A stretch of 22,668 nucleotides of DNA, from contig URNP01000021.1 of the NCBI GenBank assembly GCA_900549225.1, positions 1 through 22,668 on the forward strand. The letters are read 5' to 3'. A program made the translations under genes and the position numbers. Every line of letters begins with the position of its first letter. Position 1 is the stretch's first letter. The notes beneath the pieces are model-generated. The model was not told the DNA's origin. It did not search any database and worked only from the letters and a program-made list of their open reading frames with translations. The stretch is from an uncultured Eubacteriales bacterium (GTDB lineage: Bacteria > Bacillota > Clostridia > Christensenellales > CAG-917). Shown one piece after another: positions 1 to 7,280 of the stretch.

Positions 1-2
1 GC

Positions 3-2939
3 CCCGGAAGTTCGGGCTCGTCGCTGACCGCGTTTCCACTTGATGCCAACGGCGCTGAAATGATTTCTTCCTGGACAAAGGTGTTGACAGACGAACAGTA
101 TTTTGAAAACGACGACTGCCTCGTCCACGTTTGGGATAAGTGCGCCAATGGCGTAAGTTTCAAAAATTACTCTTACAACAAAATCGCAACGCCCCTTACG
201 TTTGAAGACAAGGCGGAGTACGACGTTCCCTCCACCGTTTACGGCGGAGACGTTGCTCTTTCTTCCATCGCGCTTTCTGCAAGCGGCGGCAGCGGAGAAT
301 ACGTCTTCTCTATCGTGAGCGCGGCAGACGGAAATAGAAACGGCGTCGGTATTATTCCAACCGAATCCGATTTTAATAAGATATACGTCAATCCGAATCT
401 CAGGAGTGTTAGCGAAGCCACGGAAATCACCGTCAGGGTGAAGGACAAAGGCGGATATTCAAAGGACGTCACCGTAAATATCGGCGCGGTTGCCGCCCCC
501 ACGTACAGCGCAACCGTTGAGCCAATTGATTTAGGCACGGTGAGAGTGGGATATTCTCCGGTCACGCAAGTTCCCCTACGCGTTGTCAACACGGGAACGG
601 GAAAAATTAACTGCAACGGCGCGTCCGTCACTCTCGAAGGGGAAAACGCAAGTTCTTTCACGTTAGGTTACTATGCTAACCCCGGTTCCATCGGAGCTGG
701 CTCTGAAAATACTTCGAGTTGGAGCATAAAACCAAACAACGGTTTGGCAGTGGGCACATACGTCGCCACGATAAAGTTCAGCGGAACACCTGAATATTCC
801 AAGTACGGCGGATCGAGCGTGGAAGCAACCGCAACCGTCAAGTTTGTCGTTACAGAGCATGACTTTGACACTTCCACGTGGGAATACGACACGACAAAAC
901 ACTGGAATCCCTGCAAAGACACGGGATGCGCAGTCCACGGCAACGAAGCCGCGCACGATACCGAGGGTGAGTTGAAAAATGCCACCGCAGCCACTTTTGA
1001 CACGGACGGATACACCGGCGACAAATACTGCTCGGTGTGCGGCGCTCTGGCGGAAAAAGGCACGGTGATCCCCGCAGGCAAGTACATAAGAGAGAGCCGG
1101 GCAACCATGACTCCCGCCGCAATCACGGACAAATTGACGGCAAACGACCTTGTCTTTGCGTCGCTTGACCCGTCCAAATACACGGTTGCGCTCTGGCGCG
1201 TGTTCGATCTCACGGATAACGCTTTGAACACCGCCAGCGGACAATATCCCAAAGACAGCAAATTTATTGCAAATCACGAGTATGCGATAGAAATCGCATT
1301 TACCGCCGTAGGTTCTTACGAATACGAGGAAATGTACGCTACGCACTTCTCTACGTTTACGGTAAACGGACAGCCGACGCAAATTTCAACAGTTTCTTCT
1401 CTTGCAGGTTCAAAATATAGAAGAATTACGCTTACGGCGGCAGATACGACAATTCCCGTAACGGTTACCGACGTGCAGATTTCGTTTTCCGAACTCAACG
1501 TGGAAAGAGGCGGCAGTTATACGTTTACGGCAACGGTGAACGGTACGGGCGCATTTGATAATTCGGTTATTTGGAGTGTAGAGGGCGCTGATAGCTCTAC
1601 GATAAGCGTGGGCGGCATATTAAGCGTTACGGCAAACGAAAGCTCGTCCACGATTACCGTAAAGGCAACGTCCAAACAGGATAGTACGAAGTATGCGACG
1701 AAAACTGTTACAGTCAGATCGCTTATAACCGTCAGCCAAAAGGGTGTGGAAACGCAATACAAGGTTGTTGCAGGCGGAAAAATAAATTTAACGGCGGCAA
1801 CGGCGGCAAGCGGTTATCACTTCAAAGAATGGCAGGTATCGGGTGCGGGAACGTTTGCGGATAAAACTGCGCAAAAGACCGAGTTTACCGTTCCAAACGA
1901 AAACGTAACGATTACGTCGGTTTACGAATTGCATACGGCGAATGGTGAGGGTTGGTTGACCGATTCGACAAAGCATTATCACGTTTGCTCTTGCGGTACG
2001 GAAATCGACGCAGCTCCGCATACTTTTGGAGAATGGACGGTAATAAAGCCCGCCACCGAAGATGAAAAAGGTTCGCGCGAGCGTTCGTGTTCGGTATGCA
2101 GTTATAAACAGACGGAAGAAATAGACAAACTTCCCCATACGCACAATCCTGCATCGGCGTGGACTAATGATGCTACGGGACATTGGCACGCTTGCTCCGG
2201 CTGTAACGAAAAACTTGACTTTGCGGCGCATACGCCTGACCGTGCGGAGGCAACCGAAACCGAAGCCGTCAAATGCACCGTCTGCGGATATATCATTACC
2301 CCCGCGCTCGGTCATACCACACATACGGCGGGAGAAGAATGGCTGAAAAATGCAGACGAACACTGGCATCAGTGTATGGGTTGCACCGAAAAACTCGGCG
2401 TTGCACCCCACACCTATGGAGATTGGACGGTCGTCACTCCCCCGACCGCGACGGTAGACGGTGAGCAGGAGCGCATCTGCTCGGTTTGCGGCTATAAACA
2501 GGTCGAGAGCATTCCCGCGACGGGAGAACCCGCGCAAGTACCGGTGACTGTCACGGGCGGTAACGGCACGGGCAACTATACCGAAGGAGAAACGGTCACC
2601 ATCACGGCAAACGCCCCCGAAGAAGGGAAGACCTTTAAGGGATGGAGAGACGCGAGCGGCAATATCGTCAGCACGGATGCCACCTATACCTTCACCGTCA
2701 CGGGCGAAGTATCGCTCACGGCGGTTTATGAGGACATCAACGCGGGCGGCGGCGAGCAACCCGGCGGCGGGCAACCCGGCGGCGAACAATCCGAAAATAC
2801 GGGACTTTCGGGCGGACAGATTGCAGGAATCGTAATCGGTTCGGTGCTGCTTGCGGGAATCGGCGGATTTGCAATCTTCTGGTTTGCAGTCAAGAAAAAG
2901 AAGTTCGCCGACCTGATTGCATTGTTTAAGAAGAAATAA
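3..2939 (+). CDS. Large surface protein with Ig-like, InlB-like and Cys/His repeats, C-terminal membrane anchor (5' partial)
   Basis: The reading frame is open from the first bases of the window, with no stop before the first ATG at 60, and no signal peptide is visible, so the gene probably starts upstream. Numbered from that ATG, the protein shows: an immunoglobulin-like 'equal-to-mean' type domain around 144-247; a Cys/His module near 281-335; a BIG2-like Ig domain at about 468-551; an InlB/'FxxW' type beta repeat at 558-625 (YHFKEWQV); three tandem Cys/His modules at 626-820, each with an H-[WY]-H-x-C motif, a second CxxC (e.g. CSVCGYK) and conserved W and H; a second InlB-like repeat at 827-895 (KTFKGWRD); a Gly/Gln/Pro stalk at 896-914; one membrane helix at about 920-945; and a Lys-rich cytoplasmic tail. 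There is no LPXTG, so anchoring is by the helix. The role is probably adhesion or wall association, but that is inference. A hairpin lies 32 bp after the stop. Confidence 0.85.
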   Translation, partial: PGSSGSSLTAFPLDANGAEMISSWTKVLTDEQYFENDDCLVHVWDKCANGVSFKNYSYNKIATPLTFEDKAEYDVPSTVYGGDVALSSIALSASGGSGEYVFSIVSAADGNRNGVGIIPTESDFNKIYVNPNLRSVSEATEITVRVKDKGGYSKDVTVNIGAVAAPTYSATVEPIDLGTVRVGYSPVTQVPLRVVNTGTGKINCNGASVTLEGENASSFTLGYYANPGSIGAGSENTSSWSIKPNNGLAVGTYVATIKFSGTPEYSKYGGSSVEATATVKFVVTEHDFDTSTWEYDTTKHWNPCKDTGCAVHGNEAAHDTEGELKNATAATFDTDGYTGDKYCSVCGALAEKGTVIPAGKYIRESRATMTPAAITDKLTANDLVFASLDPSKYTVALWRVFDLTDNALNTASGQYPKDSKFIANHEYAIEIAFTAVGSYEYEEMYATHFSTFTVNGQPTQISTVSSLAGSKYRRITLTAADTTIPVTVTDVQISFSELNVERGGSYTFTATVNGTGAFDNSVIWSVEGADSSTISVGGILSVTANESSSTITVKATSKQDSTKYATKTVTVRSLITVSQKGVETQYKVVAGGKINLTAATAASGYHFKEWQVSGAGTFADKTAQKTEFTVPNENVTITSVYELHTANGEGWLTDSTKHYHVCSCGTEIDAAPHTFGEWTVIKPATEDEKGSRERSCSVCSYKQTEEIDKLPHTHNPASAWTNDATGHWHACSGCNEKLDFAAHTPDRAEATETEAVKCTVCGYIITPALGHTTHTAGEEWLKNADEHWHQCMGCTEKLGVAPHTYGDWTVVTPPTATVDGEQERICSVCGYKQVESIPATGEPAQVPVTVTGGNGTGNYTEGETVTITANAPEEGKTFKGWRDASGNIVSTDATYTFTVTGEVSLTAVYEDINAGGGEQPGGGQPGGEQSENTGLSGGQIAGIVIGSVLLAGIGGFAIFWFAVKKKKFADLIALFKKK

Positions 2940-2941
2940 CC

Positions 2942-2968
2942 GGCATTAAACAATAGGCATTAAACAAT
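2942..2968. repeat. 13-bp tandem direct repeat after the surface protein gene
   Basis: GGCATTAAACAAT occurs twice, at 2942-2954 and 2956-2968, separated by one base, immediately after the stop codon at 2939. This is a simple duplication. No function is evident. Confidence 0.7.
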
Positions 2969-2970
2969 CA

Positions 2971-2994
2971 CCCCTTGCCTTTAGGGGCAAGGGG
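2971..2994 (+). terminator. Possible transcription-end hairpin of the surface protein gene
   Basis: A perfect 9-bp stem CCCCTTGCC/GGCAAGGGG (2971-2979 with 2986-2994) has a 6-base loop. It sits where a terminator is expected, but no T run follows on the plus strand, so it is either a weak or factor-dependent terminator or only a 3' stabilising hairpin. Confidence 0.35.
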
Positions 2995-3103
2995 AAAGCA
3001 AACGGAGATAACAATAAGAAAAAATCAAGAAATGTCTTAATAACGTTTCAGCGACGCATGTAATGGTTGATATTACGTTAGCGGAATAATCAAAGAGAGC
3101 AAT

Positions 3104-3128
3104 GAGCCGTTCGGTTTCCGAGCGGCTC
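3104..3128. other. Strong GC-rich hairpin in the non-coding stretch 2940-3261
   Basis: GAGCCGTTCGG (3104-3114) pairs with CCGAGCGGCTC (3118-3128) over a TTT loop, with one G-U pair in the transcript. No T tract follows on either strand. The rest of 2995-3261 holds only a second AT-rich hairpin, TATAAATTC-TTT-GAATTTATA at 3210-3230. I see no gene there. Confidence 0.5.
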
Positions 3129-3261
3129 AAATTGTAAAATAGGGGTATGATGCTTTATCTTATCGTTGGGTGGTGCTTTAATTGCACAAAATCAGCAATA
3201 TGAGTTTTTTATAAATTCTTTGAATTTATAGGCACAGTTTAGTAGCAAAAAATTCTCGAAG

Positions 3262-3300
3262 AAAAAATAATACGAACCCATTATCTGAGTTCGTATTATT
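3262..3300 (-). terminator. Intrinsic terminator of the tRNA-Gln/tRNA-Lys unit
   Basis: Read on the minus strand, AATAATACGAAC (complement of 3289-3300) pairs over 12 bp with GTTCGTATTATT (complement of 3266-3277), and a T run (complement of 3262-3267) follows directly. It lies 7 bp past the CCA end of tRNA-Lys, the expected position for this transcript. Confidence 0.85.
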
Positions 3301-3306
3301 GTCATT

Positions 3307-3382
3307 TGGTGACCCACCGGAGATTCGAACTCCGGACCATCGCATTAAAAGTGCGGTGCTCTACCGGCTGAGCTAGTGAGTC
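3307..3382 (-). tRNA. tRNA-Lys (anticodon TTT)
   Basis: The minus strand folds as a full cloverleaf. The acceptor is GACTCAC/GTGGGTC with discriminator A and an encoded CCA. The D arm carries AGCTCAGCCGGTAGAGC. The anticodon loop is CTTTTAA (anticodon TTT). The T arm holds GGTTCGAATCC-type sequence (GAGTTCGAATC). At 76 nt it is of normal length. It is last in the Gln-Lys unit, 2 bp after tRNA-Gln and directly before an intrinsic terminator. Confidence 0.97.
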
Positions 3383-3384
3383 AT

Positions 3385-3459
3385 TGGCAGGGGTAGCTGG
3401 ATTTGAACCAACGAATGCCAGAATCAAAATCTGGTGCCTTACCGCTTGGCGATACCCCT
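3385..3459 (-). tRNA. tRNA-Gln (anticodon TTG)
   Basis: On the minus strand the acceptor AGGGGTA pairs with TACCCCT, followed by discriminator G and an encoded CCA. The anticodon loop is TTTTGAT (anticodon TTG), and the T loop is GTTCAAATC. Length is 75 nt. It is first in a two-tRNA transcript whose -10/-35 boxes lie about 13 bp upstream. Confidence 0.96.
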
Positions 3460-3471
3460 ACAACGCAGTCT

Positions 3472-3500
3472 ATCTTATCACCAAAACAAAGTTTTTGCAA
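3472..3500 (-). promoter_or_regulatory. Sigma-A promoter for tRNA-Gln/tRNA-Lys
   Basis: On the minus strand the -35 box TTGCAA (3495-3500) and -10 box TAAGAT (3472-3477) are separated by 17 bp. The -10 ends 12 bp before the mature tRNA-Gln 5' end, leaving only a very short leader. Confidence 0.65.
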
Positions 3501-3589
3501 CAAATATACTGCACTTTTTCGACAATTGCAAAACTTTTTTGCAGTTGACCGATCAATATATCAACCTATCAAAAGGTTTGATATCAATG

Positions 3590-3608
3590 TGGGGTGAATA
3601 GTGGGATT
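3590..3608 (-). repeat. 19-bp copy of the tRNA-His 3' end (attachment-site-like scar)
   Basis: TGGGGTGAATAGTGGGATT at 3590-3608 is identical to 3806-3824, which is the CCA end, acceptor strand and part of the T arm of tRNA-His. The flanks differ, so it is not a second tRNA gene. A duplicated tRNA 3' end downstream of the intact gene is the arrangement left by integrases that target tRNA genes. The intervening 197 bp contain no convincing gene, so this would be a decayed remnant. Confidence 0.55.
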
Positions 3609-3696
3609 GCTCCGTTTGACCTATGTTTGCGTTTCCGCACGACACAGGTACACATTTATGCACGCACAATAACGGAAGGTCTGCACTTTCACGCCG

Positions 3697-3737
3697 GGGC
3701 AGTCAAACAATTCACAGGATTGTTTGATTTTCTGCCC
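3697..3737. other. Long inverted repeat inside the putative tRNA-His scar
   Basis: GGGCAG (3697-3702) and TCAAACAAT (3703-3711) pair with ATTGTTTGA (3719-3727) and CTGCCC (3732-3737). This gives 15 bp of stem, a 7-base loop and a TTTT bulge on one side. No T run follows on either strand, so it is not an obvious terminator. Its role is unknown. Confidence 0.6.
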
Positions 3738-3805
3738 GTTCGAATCCAATAAATTGTATTGAGATTCAAACTTTATGCAACTCCGTAAGGAGATTTGCTT
3801 CGATA

Positions 3806-3882
3806 TGGGGTGAATAGTGGGATTCGAACCCACGACCTCCAGGGCCACAACCTGGCACGCTAACCAACTGCGCTATATCCAC
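3806..3882 (-). tRNA. tRNA-His (anticodon GTG)
   Basis: The acceptor GTGGATA pairs with TATTCAC, and the base before it (C at 3883, giving G-1) can pair with discriminator C73, the identity element of tRNA-His. The anticodon loop is TTGTGGC (anticodon GTG), the T loop is GTTCGAATC, and the CCA is encoded. It is last in the Gly-Arg-His transcript, 4 bp after tRNA-Arg. Its 3' end is duplicated at 3590-3608. tRNA-His is one of the queuosine-modified tRNAs served by QueA, encoded near the window's end. Confidence 0.97.
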
Positions 3883-3886
3883 CATA

Positions 3887-3963
3887 TGGCGAGCCTGAAG
3901 AGATTCGAACTCCCGACACACGGCTTAGAAGGCCGTTGCTCTATCCTGCTGAGCTACAGGCTC
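3887..3963 (-). tRNA. tRNA-Arg (anticodon TCT)
   Basis: The acceptor GAGCCTG pairs with CAGGCTC, followed by discriminator G and an encoded CCA. The D arm contains AGCTCAGCAGGATAGAGC, the anticodon loop is CTTCTAA (anticodon TCT), and the T loop is GTTCGAATC. At 77 nt it is the middle gene of the Gly-Arg-His transcript. Confidence 0.97.
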
Positions 3964-4015
3964 ATTGCTGTTGCAGACGCTTGCTGCGAATTTGAGTGAC
4001 CGTCAAAGACGGTTA

Positions 4016-4089
4016 TGGAGCGGGTGATGGGAATCGGACCCACGCAATCAGCTTGGAAGGCTGACATTCTACCATTGAACTACACCCGC
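4016..4089 (-). tRNA. tRNA-Gly (anticodon TCC)
   Basis: The acceptor GCGGGTG pairs with CACCCGC, followed by discriminator T and an encoded CCA. The anticodon loop is CTTCCAA (anticodon TCC), and the T loop is GTCCGATTC. Length is 74 nt. It is first in the transcript. A small hairpin (ACCGTC-AAA-GACGGT, 3999-4013) lies between it and tRNA-Arg and may guide processing. Confidence 0.97.
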
Positions 4090-4141
4090 ATAAAACTCAA
4101 ATTGCGCCATATGGAAGCAATCTACAATTCAATGCTTGACA

Positions 4142-4170
4142 ATATTATCACATTGAGGATTTGATGTCAA
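4142..4170 (-). promoter_or_regulatory. Sigma-A promoter for tRNA-Gly/Arg/His
   Basis: On the minus strand a perfect -35 TTGACA (4165-4170) is followed after 17 bp by -10 TAATAT (4142-4147). The start would fall about 45 bp before tRNA-Gly. The -35 box is 5 bp from the stop codon of the upstream phosphoesterase gene, which has no visible terminator and may read through into the tRNAs. Confidence 0.75.
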
Positions 4171-4175
4171 CAAAT

Positions 4176-4640
4176 TTAGGTTAGATTTACGATTTTGACG
4201 GTAAATTTTCCGTCGTGGACTACTGCGTACGCGTATGAGGGCGCGCCTGAAAGCGGAGAATAAGTCGACCCGGGGCAGACGAAGGTTATGCCTGCGTTCT
4301 CGTCTATGCTTGCAAAATGCGTATGCCCGTAAAAAACGAGAGTGCAACCGAGTTCTCGCGCGCGCAAATCGAGTTCTAAAAGTCCGCGCTTGACGTGATA
4401 TTTGTCGCCGTGCGTGAGCAGTATTGTTACGCCGTCTATTTCGACGATTTGCTCGTCGTCGAACGGATATGCGTCGCAATTGCCTTTTACGCCGTAGAAT
4501 CCCTTGTGGCAGAGTAAAGCGCCGAGCGAACTTAATCCGTCACCGAGAAAAAAGACGTATTTGCTTTCGTTTGCGACGTCGATAAGACGGCTCGGAAGCG
4601 GCATATTGTGACTGTCGGAAAATGCCGTTATCGTGTTCAT
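4176..4640 (-). CDS. YfcE/MJ0936-family metallophosphoesterase
   Basis: A 154-residue calcineurin-like phosphoesterase of the small single-domain YfcE/YsnB type, a cytoplasmic metal-dependent phosphodiesterase of unclear physiological substrate. The metal-ligand motifs appear in family order: DSH near residue 8, GDG near 34, GNCD near 53, THGD near 75 and GHTH near 105. The metal-binding set therefore looks complete, and the length is about that of the family. The start ATG is 3 bp after the rdgB stop, and translation is probably coupled. rdgB and this phosphoesterase are often neighbours in Bacillota, next to the rph region, though no rph is visible here. No terminator follows before the tRNA promoter. 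Confidence 0.9.
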   Translation of the reverse strand: MNTITAFSDSHNMPLPSRLIDVANESKYVFFLGDGLSSLGALLCHKGFYGVKGNCDAYPFDDEQIVEIDGVTILLTHGDKYHVKRGLLELDLRARELGCTLVFYGHTHFASIDENAGITFVCPGSTYSPLSGAPSYAYAVVHDGKFTVKIVNLT

Positions 4641-4643
4641 TTA

Positions 4644-5228
4644 TTAGTTTTGCGAATTGAGTTTTTCAAGCATTGCGTGGAGCGCTCTGCCTCTGTGACT
4701 GACGGAGTTTTTCTCTTCGGGAGTGGCTTGCGCAAACGTTTTGCCGAGTTCGTCGCTGTAGAAGAGCGAGTCGTATCCGAAGCCTTCGTTTCCGCGCTCT
4801 TCGTGCAAAATCGAGCCTTCAACACGTCCGTTTGCAGTGATAAAGTCGCCGTTTGGATAACAAATCGCAATTACGGTTGAGAAATGCGCACGTCTCGAAG
4901 TCTTGCCTTCAAGGTTTTTGAGAAGCAAGGCGCGGTTGTTTGCGTCGTTGTGCGCTTCGCCTGCGTAGCGTGCCGAGTATACGCCGGGTGCGCCGTCGAG
5001 TGCGTCAACCATAAGTCCCGTATCGTCGGCAAGCGTCGGCAGTTTGCATAGTTTGCAAATCGTGCGTGCTTTCAAAAGAGCGTTCTCTTCAAGCGTCGTG
5101 CCCGTTTCCTCGACGTCAACGTCGATGCCGAGGTCTTTGAGCGAGAGCAATTGCTCGAAAGAATCGCCGAGAATTGCTCGGATTTCGGAAAGTTTGTGCG
5201 CGTTGTTGGTTGCGATTGCAAGTTTCAT
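4644..5228 (-). CDS. rdgB: Non-canonical purine NTP pyrophosphatase (RdgB/HAM1 family)
   Basis: This 194-residue enzyme hydrolyses ITP, dITP and XTP to the monophosphate plus pyrophosphate, keeping deaminated purines out of DNA and RNA. The N-terminal nucleotide-binding motif TNNAHK (8-13), the EETGTTLEENALLKA segment, LADDTGLMVDAL, the GFGYDSLF motif and the C-terminal SHRGRA motif are all present and in order. Length is normal for the family. A ribosome site AAAGGA lies 8 bases before the ATG. The gene begins 3 bp after the transporter stop and ends 3 bp before the phosphoesterase, so the three form an operon on the minus strand. Confidence 0.95.
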   Translation of the reverse strand: MKLAIATNNAHKLSEIRAILGDSFEQLLSLKDLGIDVDVEETGTTLEENALLKARTICKLCKLPTLADDTGLMVDALDGAPGVYSARYAGEAHNDANNRALLLKNLEGKTSRRAHFSTVIAICYPNGDFITANGRVEGSILHEERGNEGFGYDSLFYSDELGKTFAQATPEEKNSVSHRGRALHAMLEKLNSQN

Positions 5229-5231
5229 ACG

Positions 5232-6986
5232 TCAGTCCTTTTTCTTGATTACGTTGTTGATTGATTTTCCGACGTTGATAAAGTGGTCCGCCACACGTTC
5301 GGAGTTGGAGGCAAGCGAGAGATATTGAGCGCCGACGTCGGGAGTGCAATCTCCTGCTCTAAGCCTTGCGATATGATTTGCGCCCATTGCTTCGGTGAAG
5401 TCGTCGATTTCGTCCTCGATGACGTTTGCTTCGTCAAACGATGCCGTGTCGCGATTGACATACGCTTTCATAACCTTTTGGAACAAATCGCCTATGCGAC
5501 TTTGCAAGTGGCGGATTTCCTCGATTGCTACGTCGGAGAATTTTTGGTCGGATTCTTTGAGTTTGTCGGCGTATTCGATGATATTTTCCGCATAGTCGCC
5601 GACACGTTCGAGGTCGGTTACGGTGTGGAACGTGGTTGCAAGATAATTGTGGTCTTCGTCGTTCATTTCGAGTTTTGAGAGTTTGACGACGAATCGCGGA
5701 ATCTCTTTGTTGAGGAAATTGAGTTCGTTTTCGTTGGCTCTGAATTGCTCGATTTGCGAATAATCGAGCGTGCAAATTATGTCGCAAGCCAATTCGAAGT
5801 TGTGGATTGCGATTTCCGCCATATTGACGATTTCGTTTTTGGTCTGTTGAACGGCGATAGGCGGTGTCGAAAGCATGTGCTCATCGATATAGCACAAACG
5901 CTCGGCAGGTTTCTCGTCGGCTTTTTTCTTGTCGGGAAGAATTTTGCAAACGAGTTTTACGGACAAGTTCGTAAAAGGCAACATTACGATGACCGTTAGC
6001 ACGTTGAAAATTGTGTGGAACATTGCAAGTTGCGTTTGCGGAACGCCGGGGAACATATTTCCAAAGAGATAGCCGAATGTGATGACTTTTGCTGGATTTA
6101 CGGCTTTTGAAATCTCGCGCATCATCATTGCAACGAGCATAAAGATGACGACGCCCGTCACGTTGAACAAGAGGTGAATGAGAGCGGTGCGCTTTGCGTT
6201 GGTGCTCGAAGTCATACCTGCGATGATTGCAACAACGCACGAGCCGATATTCGAGCCCATCGTGAGATATATGCCTTGATCGAGCGTGATAAGCCCCGTA
6301 AACGCCATGGTGATGGCAACAGAGGTCATAACCGAAGAACTTTGAATGATTGCGGTGAGAATCGTGCCGATGAGAACGAGAAGGATCGGATTTTCGATTG
6401 CCGCAAGGAAGTTTTTGACGGAGTCGAGGTTTGCAAAGGTCTTCATCGACGCGCTCATCATATCGAGACCGACGAAAAGCATGCCGAAGCCTGCGAGGAT
6501 ACCGCCGATTTTTTTGGCAAGGTCGTTTTTTGCAAACGCCATAGTGAATGCGCCGATACCTGCGAAAGTCGCAAACACAACGCCCGTCGATATCGTGTTT
6601 TCAAACATACCGAGCGCGGTGATCTGACCCGTGATGGTCGTACCGATATTCGCGCCGTAAATGACGGTTGTTGCCTGCATGAGCGACATAATGCCGGCAT
6701 TGACGAAACCGATGACCATAACCGTGGTTGCGCCCGACGATTGAATTGCCGCGGTTGCGACGGTGCCGATGCCGACTCCGACGAGTTTGCTCTTTGACGT
6801 TCGGGCAAAAAGTCGTTTCAATTTGTTGGAACTGACGGATTCGAGATTTGAACTCATCATGTTGCAGGCAATCAAAAACACGCCTATGCCGGCGATGAGT
6901 GATAAAACTGCCGTTGCGATTTGAACAGGTGACATAAACAATTTGGTTTTTGCACGCCCGTGCGTGCCGTGAAGCGTGCGCTTCAT
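5232..6986 (-). CDS. Na+/phosphate cotransporter with C-terminal PhoU-like domain
   Basis: A 584-residue membrane protein of the NptA/PNaS family, expected to import inorganic phosphate with sodium. The N-terminal half (about 20-350) is a run of hydrophobic helices with the two inverted QSS motifs that define the family: QSSGATT at 82-88 and QSSSVMTS at 215-222. The C-terminal 200 residues are helical and charged, PhoU-like (e.g. TDLERVGDYAENI), probably cytosolic and regulatory. Two starts are possible: ATG at 6986, used here because it lies 30 bp after the predicted transcription start, or ATG at 6935, which begins right at the first helix. Neither has a strong ribosome site. It is the first gene of the transporter-rdgB-phosphoesterase operon. 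Confidence 0.92.
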   Translation of the reverse strand: MKRTLHGTHGRAKTKLFMSPVQIATAVLSLIAGIGVFLIACNMMSSNLESVSSNKLKRLFARTSKSKLVGVGIGTVATAAIQSSGATTVMVIGFVNAGIMSLMQATTVIYGANIGTTITGQITALGMFENTISTGVVFATFAGIGAFTMAFAKNDLAKKIGGILAGFGMLFVGLDMMSASMKTFANLDSVKNFLAAIENPILLVLIGTILTAIIQSSSVMTSVAITMAFTGLITLDQGIYLTMGSNIGSCVVAIIAGMTSSTNAKRTALIHLLFNVTGVVIFMLVAMMMREISKAVNPAKVITFGYLFGNMFPGVPQTQLAMFHTIFNVLTVIVMLPFTNLSVKLVCKILPDKKKADEKPAERLCYIDEHMLSTPPIAVQQTKNEIVNMAEIAIHNFELACDIICTLDYSQIEQFRANENELNFLNKEIPRFVVKLSKLEMNDEDHNYLATTFHTVTDLERVGDYAENIIEYADKLKESDQKFSDVAIEEIRHLQSRIGDLFQKVMKAYVNRDTASFDEANVIEDEIDDFTEAMGANHIARLRAGDCTPDVGAQYLSLASNSERVADHFINVGKSINNVIKKKD

Positions 6987-7021
6987 ATCGTCTTTAACAA
7001 TCTTAAATATTGTTTATCCAT

Positions 7022-7050
7022 ATTATAAAGAAAATCCCTATGATTGTAAA
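7022..7050 (-). promoter_or_regulatory. Sigma-A promoter of the phosphate transporter operon
   Basis: On the minus strand the -35 TTTACA (7045-7050), a 17-bp spacer and the consensus -10 TATAAT (7022-7027) predict a start near 7015, leaving a leader of about 28 bases before the ATG at 6986. Confidence 0.75.
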
Positions 7051-7090
7051 ACGGAATCGGCAACTTGCGCTGAAATGCGACAAAAACAAT

Positions 7091-7135
7091 GAAAAACACT
7101 AATCGTGTTATACATTTATACAACACGATTAGTGT
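7091..7135 (-). terminator. Intrinsic terminator downstream of dinB
   Basis: A perfect 14-bp stem, ACACTAATCGTGTT (7096-7109) with AACACGATTAGTGT (7122-7135), has a 12-base loop. On the minus strand it is followed by TTTTTC. It would end dinB transcripts before the phosphate transporter promoter. Confidence 0.75.
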
Positions 7136-7202
7136 ACAAGCATATTGAAAACAAGTCGAAAAATAGCGTTTTCCGCTAAATATCGGGCAAAAACGTAAAA
7201 AT

Positions 7203-7236
7203 AAAACACGAAAGGTGTTGTAAATCGTGTTTTTTC
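7203..7236. terminator. Bidirectional-type terminator hairpin after dinB
   Basis: AAAACACGA (7203-7211) pairs with TCGTGTTTT (7225-7233). T-rich tracts flank the stem on both strands. It is 48 bp past the dinB stop and shares the AATCGTGTT/AACACGA core with the larger hairpin at 7096-7135. Confidence 0.6.
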
Positions 7237-7280
7237 AATTCATTATTTATGGCGTTGTATACAAATAAAAAAATACCGAA

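Noticed and set aside
663..1382. Long minus-strand reading frame (239 codons) opposite the surface protein, and similar ones opposite galE, clpC and pgi
   Set aside because: The plus-strand genes have clear domains. The opposing frames are Arg/Ser/Cys/Phe-rich shadows without recognisable motifs or ribosome sites.
2800..2939. Sortase LPXTG anchor in the surface protein
   Set aside because: The segment before the membrane helix reads SENTGLSGGQ; no LPXTG or close variant is present. Anchoring is by the helix and Lys-rich tail.
3590..3608. A second tRNA-His gene or pseudogene
   Set aside because: Only 19 bases match. Upstream on the minus strand there is no T-loop, anticodon arm or D arm.
3621..3848. 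75-codon minus-strand frame beginning inside tRNA-His
   Set aside because: Its start lies in the mature tRNA, there is no ribosome site, and much of it is the hairpin at 3697-3737. Translation is unlikely.
6986..7021. 12-codon upstream frame overlapping the phosphate transporter start
   Set aside because: Its ATG (7019-7021) lies next to the -10 box and upstream of the predicted transcription start near 7015, so it would not be in the mRNA.
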